A DNA stretch of 64,000 bases, from the NCBI RefSeq assembly GCF_022698165.1, contig NZ_JALDAY010000023.1:1-64000 (forward strand), given 5' to 3'. Position 1 is the first letter of the stretch; each line of letters opens with the position of its first letter. Of the stretch, positions 46,155 through 54,958 are shown in pieces. The notes under the pieces were generated by a model. The model worked only from the letters and a program-made list of their open reading frames with translations, did no database searches and was not told the origin of the DNA. A program made the translations under genes and the position numbers. The DNA comes from Streptomyces cylindrosporus. GTDB lineage: Bacteria > Actinomycetota > Actinomycetes > Streptomycetales > Streptomycetaceae.

Positions 46155-47816
46155 GTGGTCGTGCCTGAGCTGAGGCCTTGGCGGGCCGCGAGACCGCATG
46201 TGGCGCGGGCCGCGAACGCCGTACGACCGCGTCTGGCACGGGCCGCCGGGACCGTACGCCCGCAGCTCGAACGGGCCGCGAACGCCGTGCGCCCACGTCT
46301 CGAACGGGCCGCGAACGCCGCGCGACCGCGCCTCGCGCGGGTGCGCCCGAGCCGGATCGCCTGGCCGGAGCCCGTCCGGACCTGGCAGTACACCGCGGGC
46401 GCCGCCACCGCCGGTCTGGCACTGGCCGCCACCGTGGCCACCGCCGTCGGCCCCTGGGACTCCACCGGTCAGCGTACGGCCGAGGCGGACCGGGCAGTCG
46501 CCCTGGGCCGACTGGGTGGCGCAGATCACGGTCGTAATTCCGATACGTCCGCCTCCTCGGGTACGGCCGCGGGGGCACCCCGGCCCGCGCCGAGCGCCGC
46601 GTCCGTCCTGGTCGGTCTCGGCGGCGCCGCGAGCACCGTCAAGTCGGCGCCGGGCGGCCCCGCCCTCGCCGACGTCCTGGGCCCCCTCCTGGGCGAATCC
46701 GCGCTCGGCACCCACCACGCCGCCGCGGTCGTCGACGTGGCCACCGGAAAGCGCCTCTACGGCGCCGACGCCGACGACGCCCTCACCCCCGCCTCCACCA
46801 CGAAGATCGCCACCGCCGTCGCCGCCCTGACCGCCATGGGCGCCGACCACCGCCTCACCACCCGCACGGTCCTGGAGCCCGACACCAAGGAACTCGTCCT
46901 GGTCGGCGGCGGCGACCCGACCCTGACGGCCCGCAAGGACGCGGAGGGCTGGGCGAGCCTGCGCGACCTCGCCGACAAGACGGCCGCCGCCCTCAAGAAG
47001 CGCTCGGTGAGCGAGGTGACGCTCTCCTACGACACGACCCTGTACGCCGGCCCCGAACTCCACCCCATCGGCAAGAACACCAACCTCGCGCCCGTCAGCG
47101 CCCTGATGGCCGACGAGGGCCGCACGAACGACTCCACGAGCGGAACGGCCGTCCGCGTGGACGATCCGGCGGCGGACGCGACGGCCAAGTTCGCGGAGTT
47201 CCTCGCGGCCCGCGGCATCAGGACGACGGCCCCCGGCCCCTCCAAGGCGACCTCGCGCGCCAAGGCCCTCGCCGCCGTCTCCTCGCCCCCGCTCTCGGCC
47301 CTCGTCGAGCGCATGCTGACCAACTCCGACAACGACATCGCCGAGGCACTGGCCCGCCAGACCGCCGTCGCGACGGGTGGCCGGGCCAGCTTCGACGGCG
47401 GCGCGAGCGCGATCGCCGCCCAGCTCAAGAAGCTCGGACTCCCGCTCAAGGGCGCCGAGTTCCACGACGGCAGCGGCCTGAACCGCGAGGACAGACTGAC
47501 GGCCGACCTCCTCACGGCCCTGCTGGTGAAGGCGGGCGCCCCTGCCCACCCCGAACTCCGCGCCGTCCTCACCGGCCTCCCGGTGGCGGGCTTCACCGGC
47601 ACGCTGACCACCCGTTACGCCGACGGCGCGGCAGGAGTCGTACGAGCGAAAACGGGCACCCTGACCGGCGTGAACACCCTTGCGGGCACGGTGGTGGACC
47701 AGGACGGCCGGCTCCTCGCGTTCGCGTTCCTCGCGTCGGACACGATCAGCGCGGAGGCGGCGCAGGCGGCGTTGGACCGGACGGCCACGGCGCTGGCGGC
47801 CTGCGGCTGCAGTTGA
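46155..47816 (+). CDS. dacB: D-alanyl-D-alanine carboxypeptidase/PBP4 (S13 family)
   Basis: 553 residues. The penicillin-binding motifs are intact: SxxK as ASTTKIATAV (near residue 214), SxN as NSDNDIAEAL (near 390) and KTG as AKTGTLTGVN (near 498). It trims peptidoglycan peptides outside the membrane. A single membrane anchor (YTAGAATAGLALAATVATAV, about 76-95) is preceded by an odd cytoplasmic tail of about 60 residues made of 11-residue RPxLxRAANAV units. GTG start at 46155 or 46161. Divergent from ppa; followed after 67 bases by the DUF2342 gene. Confidence 0.93.
   Translation: MVVPELRPWRAARPHVARAANAVRPRLARAAGTVRPQLERAANAVRPRLERAANAARPRLARVRPSRIAWPEPVRTWQYTAGAATAGLALAATVATAVGPWDSTGQRTAEADRAVALGRLGGADHGRNSDTSASSGTAAGAPRPAPSAASVLVGLGGAASTVKSAPGGPALADVLGPLLGESALGTHHAAAVVDVATGKRLYGADADDALTPASTTKIATAVAALTAMGADHRLTTRTVLEPDTKELVLVGGGDPTLTARKDAEGWASLRDLADKTAAALKKRSVSEVTLSYDTTLYAGPELHPIGKNTNLAPVSALMADEGRTNDSTSGTAVRVDDPAADATAKFAEFLAARGIRTTAPGPSKATSRAKALAAVSSPPLSALVERMLTNSDNDIAEALARQTAVATGGRASFDGGASAIAAQLKKLGLPLKGAEFHDGSGLNREDRLTADLLTALLVKAGAPAHPELRAVLTGLPVAGFTGTLTTRYADGAAGVVRAKTGTLTGVNTLAGTVVDQDGRLLAFAFLASDTISAEAAQAALDRTATALAACGCS
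46191..46343 (+). repeat. 33-bp repeats coding the basic RPxLxRAANAV tail of DacB
   Basis: Four full 11-residue units plus a partial fifth, consensus RP[RHQ][LV][AE]RAANAV. They precede the membrane anchor and so lie in the cytoplasm; an amphipathic basic helix is predicted by the spacing. Confidence 0.8.
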
Positions 47817-47883
47817 CGTCCCGCCCGGTGCGGCCGGGCTCCGCGGCCTGCCCCAAGTGGGAACGCTCACGTACCGTTGACGC

Positions 47884-49008
47884 ATGACGAGCATCGGTGG
47901 TGCCGAGATGGTCGACTGGAATCTCGCGGTCGCGACCGCGACCCGGCTCGTACGGCCGGGCCCCGACGTGAGCCGCGACGAGGCCCGGGAGGTCGTCGCG
48001 GAACTGCGCCGGCATGCCAAGGCCTCGGAGGAGCACGTCCGGGGCTTCACCCGGATGGGGAGCGAGGAACTCCACGACACTCCCGTGCTGGTCGTCGACC
48101 GGCCCGGCTGGGTGCGGGCGAACGTCGCCGGCTTCCGGGAGATCCTCAAGCCCCTCCTCGAGAAGATGCAGGAACGGCGGAGCAACAGCCCCGGCGGAGC
48201 GGTCCTCGGCGCGGTCGGCGGCAAGGTCACCGGCGTCGAGCTGGGGATGCTGCTGTCGTTCCTCGCCTCCCGCGTCCTGGGCCAGTACGAGACCTTCGCC
48301 CCGGCGACCCGTGATCTCCCCGCGGGCGAGAACGGCGGCGGCCGTCTGCTCCTCGTGGCCCCCAACATCGTGCACGTGGAGCGCGAACTCGACGTCCAGC
48401 CCCACGACTTCCGCCTCTGGGTCTGCCTGCACGAGGAGACCCACCGCACCCAGTTCAGCGCGGTGCCCTGGCTGCGCGACCACCTGGAGGGCGAAATCCA
48501 GTCTTTCTTGGGGGAGACGGACGTCGACCCCATGACCGTCCTGGAGCGCATCCGCGAGGCAGCCCAGTCCCTCGCGGGCGGGCGCCCCGAGGCCGAGGAG
48601 GACGACGGCGGGCGCTCCTTCGTCGAAATCGTGCAGACCCCGGCCCAGCGCGAGATCCTCGGCCGCCTCACCGCCGTCATGTCCCTCCTGGAGGGCCACG
48701 CCGACTTCGTGATGGACGGAGTGGGCCCGGCCGTCGTGCCGTCCGTCTCCGAGATCCGCGAGAAGTTCCAGCAGCGACGGGCGAAGGGCGCCTCCCGGCT
48801 GGACATGGCCCTGCGCAAGCTGCTGGGTCTGGATGCCAAACTCAGGCAGTACCGCGACGGCGAGCGGTTCGTACGGGCCGTCGTCGACCAGGTCGGCATG
48901 GACGGCTTCAACCGCGTGTGGACCTCCCCGAACACCCTGCCGACCAAGGCGGAGATCTCCAAACCGGCGGACTGGGTCGCGCGGGTGCACCGCAAGACCG
49001 AGTCGTGA
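47884..49008 (+). CDS. DUF2342 zinc-metalloprotease-like protein
   Basis: 374 residues. Full DUF2342 pattern: VDWNLAVATATRLVRPGPDVSRDEA near the start, then the zinc motif HEETHRTQF (about 181-189) with a downstream Glu/His set (LLEGHADFVMDGVG). The family is annotated as zinc-dependent metalloprotease and has been linked by context to coenzyme F420 genes, but here it lies between dacB and tilS, the usual Streptomyces position. No signal peptide. ATG 47884; a second candidate ATG lies at residue 9. Function unknown. Confidence 0.85.
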   Translation: MTSIGGAEMVDWNLAVATATRLVRPGPDVSRDEAREVVAELRRHAKASEEHVRGFTRMGSEELHDTPVLVVDRPGWVRANVAGFREILKPLLEKMQERRSNSPGGAVLGAVGGKVTGVELGMLLSFLASRVLGQYETFAPATRDLPAGENGGGRLLLVAPNIVHVERELDVQPHDFRLWVCLHEETHRTQFSAVPWLRDHLEGEIQSFLGETDVDPMTVLERIREAAQSLAGGRPEAEEDDGGRSFVEIVQTPAQREILGRLTAVMSLLEGHADFVMDGVGPAVVPSVSEIREKFQQRRAKGASRLDMALRKLLGLDAKLRQYRDGERFVRAVVDQVGMDGFNRVWTSPNTLPTKAEISKPADWVARVHRKTES

Positions 49009-49200
49009 ACCTCGCGGAAAGGTCGTGAACCGAATCCGGCCGACGGCAGGCGAACGCCCCTCCAATCACCCGTCCGAGGGACCGTGAGCCCTGGGTAGGC
49101 GTGCGATGCTCGGGGAACGGCCCGGTTCTGTCACCATCTACACACTCTGAGTGACCGACCTCGGGCTCACCCCCCGAAAACTTCATGAAGGGAACCGGAC

Positions 49201-50295
49201 ATGGGTCCCCATCCTGCGGTCGCGGCGATACGCCTGGCGGTCCGCCGCGTCCTGCACGACATCCTCAACGAAGCCAGTCGTACGCCCGCGTACAGCCCCC
49301 ACGGCGGGGAGAACCGCACGGCCGACGACAGCCGACCGGCCGGAGTGGTCCCCGCCCCCGGCAGCCCGCACGAGCGCCCGCCCTCGCCGCTCGTGCTCGT
49401 GGCGTGCTCCGGCGGCGCCGACTCCATGGCCCTCGCCTCCGCCCTCGCCTTCGAGGCCCCCAAACTCGGCTTCCGGGCCGGCGGCGTCACCGTCGACCAC
49501 GGCCTGCAGCCCGGCTCCGACCTGCGCGCCGAGGAAGTCGCCCTGCGTCTGCGCGAGATGGGGCTCGACCCGGTCGACTCCGTCGCCGTCACCGTCGGCC
49601 GCGAAGGCGGCCCCGAGGCCGCCGCCCGGGACGCCCGCTACGCCGCCCTGGACGCCGCCGCCGCCCGCCACGGCGCCACCGCGATCCTCCTCGGCCACAC
49701 CCGCGACGACCAGGCCGAGACCGTCCTGCTCGGCCTCGCCCGCGGCTCCGGCATCCGCTCCCTGTCCGGCATGGCCGCGGTCTCGGGGGCCGACGGCCGT
49801 TACCGCCGCCCCTTCCTCCAGCTCGACCGGCAGACCGCCCGCAAGGCCTGCATGGTCCAGTCGCTCCCCGTCTGGGACGACCCGCACAACGCCGACCCGG
49901 CCTACACCCGCTCCAGGCTGCGCCACGAAGGCCTGCCCGCCCTGGAGAAGGCGCTCGGCAAGGGTGTCGTCGAGGCCCTCGCCCGCACCGCCCAGCTCTC
50001 CCGCGACGACGCCGACGCCCTCGACACCTGGGCCCGCCAGGCCGCCGCCTCCGTCCGGGACGCCGCCGGCCTTCTGGAGTGCGCCAAGCTCTACGCCCTG
50101 CCGCCCGCCGTGCGCCGCCGCATCCTGCGCCGGGCCGCCATCGAGGCCGGTGCGCCCGCCGGGTCGCTGTTCGCCCGGCACATCGAGGAAGTCGACCGGC
50201 TGATCACCGGCTGGCGCGGCCAGGGAGCCATCAATCTCCCCGGCAAGGTCGTCGCCCAGCGCCAGGGTGGCAGACTGGTGATTCGGCAAGGCTGA
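49201..50295 (+). CDS. tilS: tRNA(Ile)-lysidine synthase
   Basis: 364 residues. The PP-loop ATP-pyrophosphatase motif SGGADS is at 70-75, followed by DHGLQPGSDLRAEEV and GHTRDDQAETVLLGLARGSG, all TilS signatures. It attaches lysine to C34 of the CAU-anticodon tRNA-Ile, an essential step for reading AUA. The N-terminal 60 residues are a Pro-rich extension. ATG 49201 follows GAAGGGAACC. Next gene hpt starts 53 bases later; tilS-hpt-ftsH is a conserved order in many bacteria. Confidence 0.95.
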   Translation: MGPHPAVAAIRLAVRRVLHDILNEASRTPAYSPHGGENRTADDSRPAGVVPAPGSPHERPPSPLVLVACSGGADSMALASALAFEAPKLGFRAGGVTVDHGLQPGSDLRAEEVALRLREMGLDPVDSVAVTVGREGGPEAAARDARYAALDAAAARHGATAILLGHTRDDQAETVLLGLARGSGIRSLSGMAAVSGADGRYRRPFLQLDRQTARKACMVQSLPVWDDPHNADPAYTRSRLRHEGLPALEKALGKGVVEALARTAQLSRDDADALDTWARQAAASVRDAAGLLECAKLYALPPAVRRRILRRAAIEAGAPAGSLFARHIEEVDRLITGWRGQGAINLPGKVVAQRQGGRLVIRQG

Positions 50296-50348
50296 AACCT
50301 TGCCCCCCTTTGGGGGGTGATGGGCGGCCGGTGGGACGACCGAAAGTG

Positions 50349-50909
50349 ATGCGGGTGGACGCGAAAGACATGGGCACCGACCTCAAAGAGGTGCTCATCA
50401 CCAAGGAAGAGATCGACGCGAAGCTGGCCGAGCTGGCCGCGAAGATCGACGCGGAGTACGCGGGCAAGGACCTGCTCATCGTCGGCGTCCTCAAGGGCGC
50501 GGTGATGGTCATGGCCGACCTCGCGCGGGCGCTGTCCACCCCCGTCACCATGGACTGGATGGCCGTGTCGTCGTACGGCGCGGGCACCCAGTCCTCCGGC
50601 GTGGTGCGGATCCTCAAGGACCTCGACACCGACATCAAGGGCAAGCACGTCCTGATCGTCGAGGACATCATCGACTCCGGACTGACCCTGTCCTGGCTGA
50701 TCAACAACCTCGGCTCGCGCGAGCCGGAGTCCCTGAAGATCTGCACCCTGCTGCGCAAGCCGGACGCCGCCAAGGTCGCCATCGACGTCGAGTGGGTCGG
50801 CTTCGACATCCCGAACGAGTTCGTCGTCGGCTACGGCCTCGACTACGCCGAGAAGTACCGCAACCTGCCGTTCGTCGGTACGCTCGCGCCCCACGTCTAC
50901 GGCGGCTGA
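50349..50909 (+). CDS. hpt: Hypoxanthine phosphoribosyltransferase
   Basis: 186 residues. The PRPP motif is VLIVEDIIDSGLTLSWL (about 99-115), with the flexible loop SSYGAGTQSSGVVRI and the purine-binding end VGYGLDYAEKYRNLPFVG. It salvages hypoxanthine or guanine to IMP/GMP. The start is ATG 50349 (GTG 50346 just before it is possible). Lies in the tilS-hpt-ftsH block. Followed by a 195-base gap containing the ftsH promoter. Confidence 0.96.
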   Translation: MRVDAKDMGTDLKEVLITKEEIDAKLAELAAKIDAEYAGKDLLIVGVLKGAVMVMADLARALSTPVTMDWMAVSSYGAGTQSSGVVRILKDLDTDIKGKHVLIVEDIIDSGLTLSWLINNLGSREPESLKICTLLRKPDAAKVAIDVEWVGFDIPNEFVVGYGLDYAEKYRNLPFVGTLAPHVYGG

Positions 50910-51104
50910 GACGGCCTTAGGGCCAACAGAGCCGTCTTTGTAGGACGATCGGGAACCCCGGCGGGTTTCGCGCCGTTGGAGCATGCAGACGGGTCCGGCA
51001 CCCGGTCCGTGCGGCTTCGGGCCACAATGCTGGGGTACCGTCAGAAGAACTGTCTTATCAAACTCACTATGGCAGGAGGGACGGGGCGACACCGCTCCGT
51101 ATGG

Positions 51105-53144
51105 ATGGACGTGAAGCGATACTTCCGTGGGCCGGTCATGTGGATCGTGCTGGCCGTCCTTGCCGTGGTCGTGTTGATGCAGGTCGTCGGCTCGTCCGGC
51201 GGCTACAAGACGGTGGACACAGGCCAGGTCGTGGCAGCGATCAACGACAACAAGGTGGAATCGGCGAAGCTGACCACCGGTGACGAGCAGACCGTCAAGG
51301 TCCAGCTCAAGGACGGCGAAAAGGTCGAGGGCAGCTCGAAGATCCAGGCGAGCTACATCGGCGACCAGGGCGTGACCATCGCCAACACGCTGCAGACCAA
51401 GTACCAGGACAAGCAGATCCCGGACGGCTACACCGTTTCGCCGTCCAAGCAGAACCCGTTCCTCGGCATCCTGCTCTCCCTGCTCCCCTTCGTCCTGATC
51501 GTGGTCGTCTTCCTGTTCCTGATGAATCAGATGCAGGGCGGCGGCTCCCGGGTCATGAACTTCGGCAAGTCCAAGGCCAAGCTCATCACCAAGGACACCC
51601 CCAAGACGACCTTCTCCGACGTCGCGGGCTGTGACGAGGCCGTCGAGGAGCTCCACGAGATCAAGGAGTTCCTCCAGGAGCCGGCCAAGTTCCAGGCCGT
51701 CGGCGCCAAGATCCCCAAGGGCGTGCTGCTCTACGGCCGCCCCGGTACCGGCAAGACGCTGCTCGCGCGTGCCGTCGCCGGCGAGGCGGGGGTCCCCTTC
51801 TACTCGATCTCCGGTTCCGACTTCGTCGAGATGTTCGTCGGTGTCGGTGCCTCCCGAGTGCGTGACCTCTTCGAGCAGGCCAAGGCGAACGCCCCGGCGA
51901 TCGTCTTCGTCGACGAGATCGACGCGGTCGGCCGCCACCGCGGCGCCGGCCTCGGCGGCGGTCACGACGAGCGCGAGCAGACGCTGAACCAGCTGCTCGT
52001 CGAGATGGACGGCTTCGACGTCAAGGGCGGTGTGATTCTCATCGCCGCGACGAACCGCCCGGACATCCTCGACCCGGCCCTCCTGCGCCCCGGCCGCTTC
52101 GACCGCCAGATCGCGGTCGACCCGCCGGACCTGCAGGGCCGTCTGGAGATCCTCAAGGTCCACCAGAAGGGCAAGCCGGTCGCGCCCGACGTCGACCTGG
52201 CGGCGGTCGCCCGCCGTACGCCCGGCTTCACCGGCGCGGACCTGTCGAACGTGCTGAACGAGGCGGCGCTGCTCACGGCCCGCAGCGACAAGAAGCTGAT
52301 CGACAACTCCATGCTGGACGAGGCGATCGACCGTGTGGTCGCGGGCCCGCAGAAGCGGACCCGGATCATGTCGGACAAGGAGAAGAAGATCACCGCGTAC
52401 CACGAGGGCGGACACGCCCTGGTCGCGGCGGCCTCCCCGAACTCCGACCCGGTCCACAAGATCACGATCCTGAGCCGCGGCCGCGCGCTGGGCTACACGA
52501 TGGTGCTCCCGGACGAGGACAAGTACTCGACCACCCGCAACGAGATGCTCGACCAGCTCGCCTACATGCTGGGCGGCCGGGCGGCCGAGGAACTGGTCTT
52601 CCACGACCCGACCACGGGCGCCGCGAACGACATCGAGAAGGCCACGGCAACGGCCCGCGCGATGGTCACGCAGTACGGCATGACCGAGCGTCTCGGCGCC
52701 ATCAAGTTCGGCGGCGACAACACCGAGCCGTTCCTCGGACGTGAGATGGCTCACCAGCGCGACTACTCGGAAGAGGTCGCCGCGCTGGTGGACGAGGAAG
52801 TCAAGAAGCTCATCGAGAACGCGCACAACGAGGCCTGGGAGATCCTGGTCGAGAACCGCGACGTGCTCGACAACCTCGTCCTGCAGCTGCTGGAGAAGGA
52901 GACGCTGGGCAAGGAGCAGATCGCCGAGATCTTCGCCCCGATCGTCAAGCGTCCCCCGCGGCCGGCCTGGACCGGCTCCTCCCGCCGCACGCCGTCCACC
53001 CGCCCGCCGGTGCTCTCCCCGAAGGAGCTCGCACTGACGAACGGCGCGAACGGCGCGACGCCGGCGATCACCACCGCCAAGGCGACGGCGACGGAGCACG
53101 CTCCGGCGACCGAAACGGCCCCTGAGGACCGCCCCGAGAGCTGA
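51105..53144 (+). CDS. ftsH: ATP-dependent zinc metalloprotease FtsH
   Basis: 679 residues. Two membrane segments (about 11-28 and 120-140) with an external domain between, then an AAA+ module: Walker A GRPGTGKT (211-218; a P-to-R change from the usual GPPGTGKT), Walker B IVFVDEID (266-273), and the SRH region. The protease site is HEGGH (433-437; HEAGH in most) with a downstream Asp. It degrades unneeded membrane and regulatory proteins. The last 60 residues are a Pro/Thr/Ala tail. ATG 51105 gives the conserved MDVKRYFRGPVMW start; ATG 51069 is in frame but weaker. A strong terminator follows. Confidence 0.95.
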   Translation: MDVKRYFRGPVMWIVLAVLAVVVLMQVVGSSGGYKTVDTGQVVAAINDNKVESAKLTTGDEQTVKVQLKDGEKVEGSSKIQASYIGDQGVTIANTLQTKYQDKQIPDGYTVSPSKQNPFLGILLSLLPFVLIVVVFLFLMNQMQGGGSRVMNFGKSKAKLITKDTPKTTFSDVAGCDEAVEELHEIKEFLQEPAKFQAVGAKIPKGVLLYGRPGTGKTLLARAVAGEAGVPFYSISGSDFVEMFVGVGASRVRDLFEQAKANAPAIVFVDEIDAVGRHRGAGLGGGHDEREQTLNQLLVEMDGFDVKGGVILIAATNRPDILDPALLRPGRFDRQIAVDPPDLQGRLEILKVHQKGKPVAPDVDLAAVARRTPGFTGADLSNVLNEAALLTARSDKKLIDNSMLDEAIDRVVAGPQKRTRIMSDKEKKITAYHEGGHALVAAASPNSDPVHKITILSRGRALGYTMVLPDEDKYSTTRNEMLDQLAYMLGGRAAEELVFHDPTTGAANDIEKATATARAMVTQYGMTERLGAIKFGGDNTEPFLGREMAHQRDYSEEVAALVDEEVKKLIENAHNEAWEILVENRDVLDNLVLQLLEKETLGKEQIAEIFAPIVKRPPRPAWTGSSRRTPSTRPPVLSPKELALTNGANGATPAITTAKATATEHAPATETAPEDRPES

Positions 53145-53180
53145 CGCTCCGGCCCGGCGGCCCCATCAGGCCCGGAATGG

Positions 53181-53224
53181 ATGCCGCGTCCCCCAGGTTC
53201 TAGCCTGGGGGACGCGGCATTTTC
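53181..53224 (+). terminator. Strong intrinsic terminator after ftsH
   Basis: Perfect 17-bp stem ATGCCGCGTCCCCCAGG (53181-53197), loop TTCTAG, exact complement 53204-53220, then a T run. It ends 67 bases before the folE start, so folE needs its own promoter or depends on read-through. Confidence 0.92.
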
Positions 53225-53287
53225 AGCCATGCCCGCAGAAGAGGCGCGCGGCCCGCACGCGTGACCCGCACAGGAACGAGGCACCAG

Positions 53288-53893
53288 ATGACCGACCCCG
53301 TGACGCTGGACGGCGAGGGCAAGATAGGCGAGTTCGACGAGAAGCGCGCCGAGAACGCCGTACGCGAACTCCTGATCGCGGTCGGCGAGGACCCGGACCG
53401 AGAGGGCCTCAGGGAGACGCCGGCGCGGGTGGCGCGGGCGTATCGGGAGCTTTTGGCCGGGCTCAGGCAGCAGCCTGAGGATGTTCTGACGACGACGTTC
53501 GATCTGGGACACGACGAGATGGTCCTGGTGAAGGACATCGAAATCGTGTCTTTGTGCGAGCATCACCTGCTGCCGTTCCATGGCGTGGCTCATGTCGGGT
53601 ACATTCCGGCCGACACCGGCAAGATCACCGGTCTGTCGAAGCTGGCTCGCCTCGTCGAGGTGTTCGCGCGGCGCCCGCAGGTGCAGGAACGACTCACCAC
53701 CCAGATCGCCGATTCGCTCATGCGGATTCTGGAGGCCCGCGGCGCAATCGTCGTCATCGAGGCCGAACACATGTGCATGTCTGTGCGGGGCATCCGCAAG
53801 CCTGGTGCCAAGACCACGACATCGGCAGTGCGTGGTCAGCTTCGGGACGCTACGACCCGTGCCGAGGCGATGAGCTTGATATTGGCGCGCTGA
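53288..53893 (+). CDS. folE: GTP cyclohydrolase I
   Basis: 201 residues, all active-site marks present: the zinc ligands in LCEHHLLPF (Cys90, His93) and HMCMSVRG (third ligand Cys), plus HVGYIP and KTTTSAVRG. It makes dihydroneopterin triphosphate, the first step of folate synthesis; the other fol genes lie 1.6 kb away on the opposite strand. From about 53435 to the end, codons use more A/T at third positions (for example CTT, GTT, TCT, AAT-type choices) than the first 150 bases or the neighbours, so the 3' two thirds may have been replaced by incoming DNA. A hairpin follows the stop. Confidence 0.95.
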   Translation: MTDPVTLDGEGKIGEFDEKRAENAVRELLIAVGEDPDREGLRETPARVARAYRELLAGLRQQPEDVLTTTFDLGHDEMVLVKDIEIVSLCEHHLLPFHGVAHVGYIPADTGKITGLSKLARLVEVFARRPQVQERLTTQIADSLMRILEARGAIVVIEAEHMCMSVRGIRKPGAKTTTSAVRGQLRDATTRAEAMSLILAR

Positions 53894-53921
53894 CCCGATT
53901 GTCAGTGCTGCTCGGTACGGT

Positions 53922-53952
53922 CCTTGATCAGTGATTCGGTCGCTGATCAAGG
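53922..53952. terminator. Hairpin CCTTGATCAG / CTGATCAAGG after folE
   Basis: A perfect 10-bp inverted repeat with an 11-base loop, 28 bases past the folE stop and followed by a G run. It may terminate folE, or mark an end of inserted DNA, since the Hint/endonuclease ORF starts just after it. Confidence 0.6.
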
Positions 53953-53962
53953 GGGGGCGCGG

Positions 53963-54955
53963 GTGGGTTGTGGGTTGCCCAGCAAGCAGACGGTCAACGC
54001 CGTCGGCGGACGAAAGCAGGCGCGTGACGTACGGGCCGGTTGCCGTCTGTGGACGCTGGACGGGGAGCGAACCGTTCAGACCAGCGTGGTCGAGGTGACG
54101 GCGGTCAAGGCGCGCGAGGTCCTGGACGTCGTAACCGACCATCTGACATTCACCGTGGCGCCGGACCAGATGCTCGGGACACCCGACGGGTGGGTGCATG
54201 CACGGGACTCTCAAGGAACCGTGCTTGCGTGGACGCCCGCGCGGAAACTGTGTCGTGAGCGGCTGACGATCCGCCCGGGCTACGAGTTCGGCTACATGGT
54301 CGGGGCCACCTGCTCGGACGGGACGGTGGGCGGCAATTACGTGTCCCTTGTCGTCAATGACATGGGCTTCGCCTCGCGCTTTGCGGCGAGCCTGACAGCA
54401 GCGACCGGGCTGCCCGCGCGGCTGGAGGCGGTGACGCGGCCGTCGGGTTACCTGGAGCGGGATCTGCCTGGTTTCCGAGTGCGTGTCGTCTCCTCGTACC
54501 TGGCGGATCTGATGAGGCAGTACGTGGGCGGCGACGCGCATCACATGCGACAGCGCTTACCCCGTGTCGTGCTCCGGAATCGGGAGACATTCGAAGGCTT
54601 TCTGGAGGGCTACACCGACGGCGACGGATACCGGTCCAAGACTTGGCGCGGTCGCTTGCTCGTCAGCGCCAACGTGCCCTTTCTCTCCGAATTGGCGCAG
54701 GTGATCGGCGCGCGATTCACACCCCGTACCGATGGACCGGCGTCCCACCTCGTCGTGGCCGACAGCTGGACCTCTCGTGTGGCGTTCGAGCCCGAGCAGC
54801 ACCCACTGCAGCTCAGAGAATCCACCTGGGTGGAGGTGCACGAGGTTCGTCCGCGCAGGGCGGACGGCCAGAAGCCGTTCACCCTCTACAGCTACCGCCT
54901 CGACCCCCACCCCGGCTTTCTGGTCAACGGACACCTCGCCCGCCAACCCTGGTGA
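53963..54955 (+). CDS. Free-standing Hint/LAGLIDADG intein-like protein
   Basis: 330 residues from GTG 53963, placing a Cys at position 3. Intein blocks are recognisable: block A CGLPSKQTVNAVGG with ARDVRAG, block B TVAPDQ...GWVHA (the usual His is Gln), two LAGLIDADG endonuclease motifs (YMVGATCSDG at 111-120 and FLEGYTDGDG at 213-222), and block F/G FTLYSYRLDPHPGFLVNG followed by HLARQPW-stop. The usual final His-Asn is Arg-Gln and no real C-extein follows, so protein splicing looks dead while the endonuclease Asp residues remain. It contains a TTA codon (54557) and lower GC than neighbours, signs of transfer. Probably a homing endonuclease relic or active nuclease beside folE. Confidence 0.8.
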   Translation: MGCGLPSKQTVNAVGGRKQARDVRAGCRLWTLDGERTVQTSVVEVTAVKAREVLDVVTDHLTFTVAPDQMLGTPDGWVHARDSQGTVLAWTPARKLCRERLTIRPGYEFGYMVGATCSDGTVGGNYVSLVVNDMGFASRFAASLTAATGLPARLEAVTRPSGYLERDLPGFRVRVVSSYLADLMRQYVGGDAHHMRQRLPRVVLRNRETFEGFLEGYTDGDGYRSKTWRGRLLVSANVPFLSELAQVIGARFTPRTDGPASHLVVADSWTSRVAFEPEQHPLQLRESTWVEVHEVRPRRADGQKPFTLYSYRLDPHPGFLVNGHLARQPW

Positions 54956-54958
54956 CGC

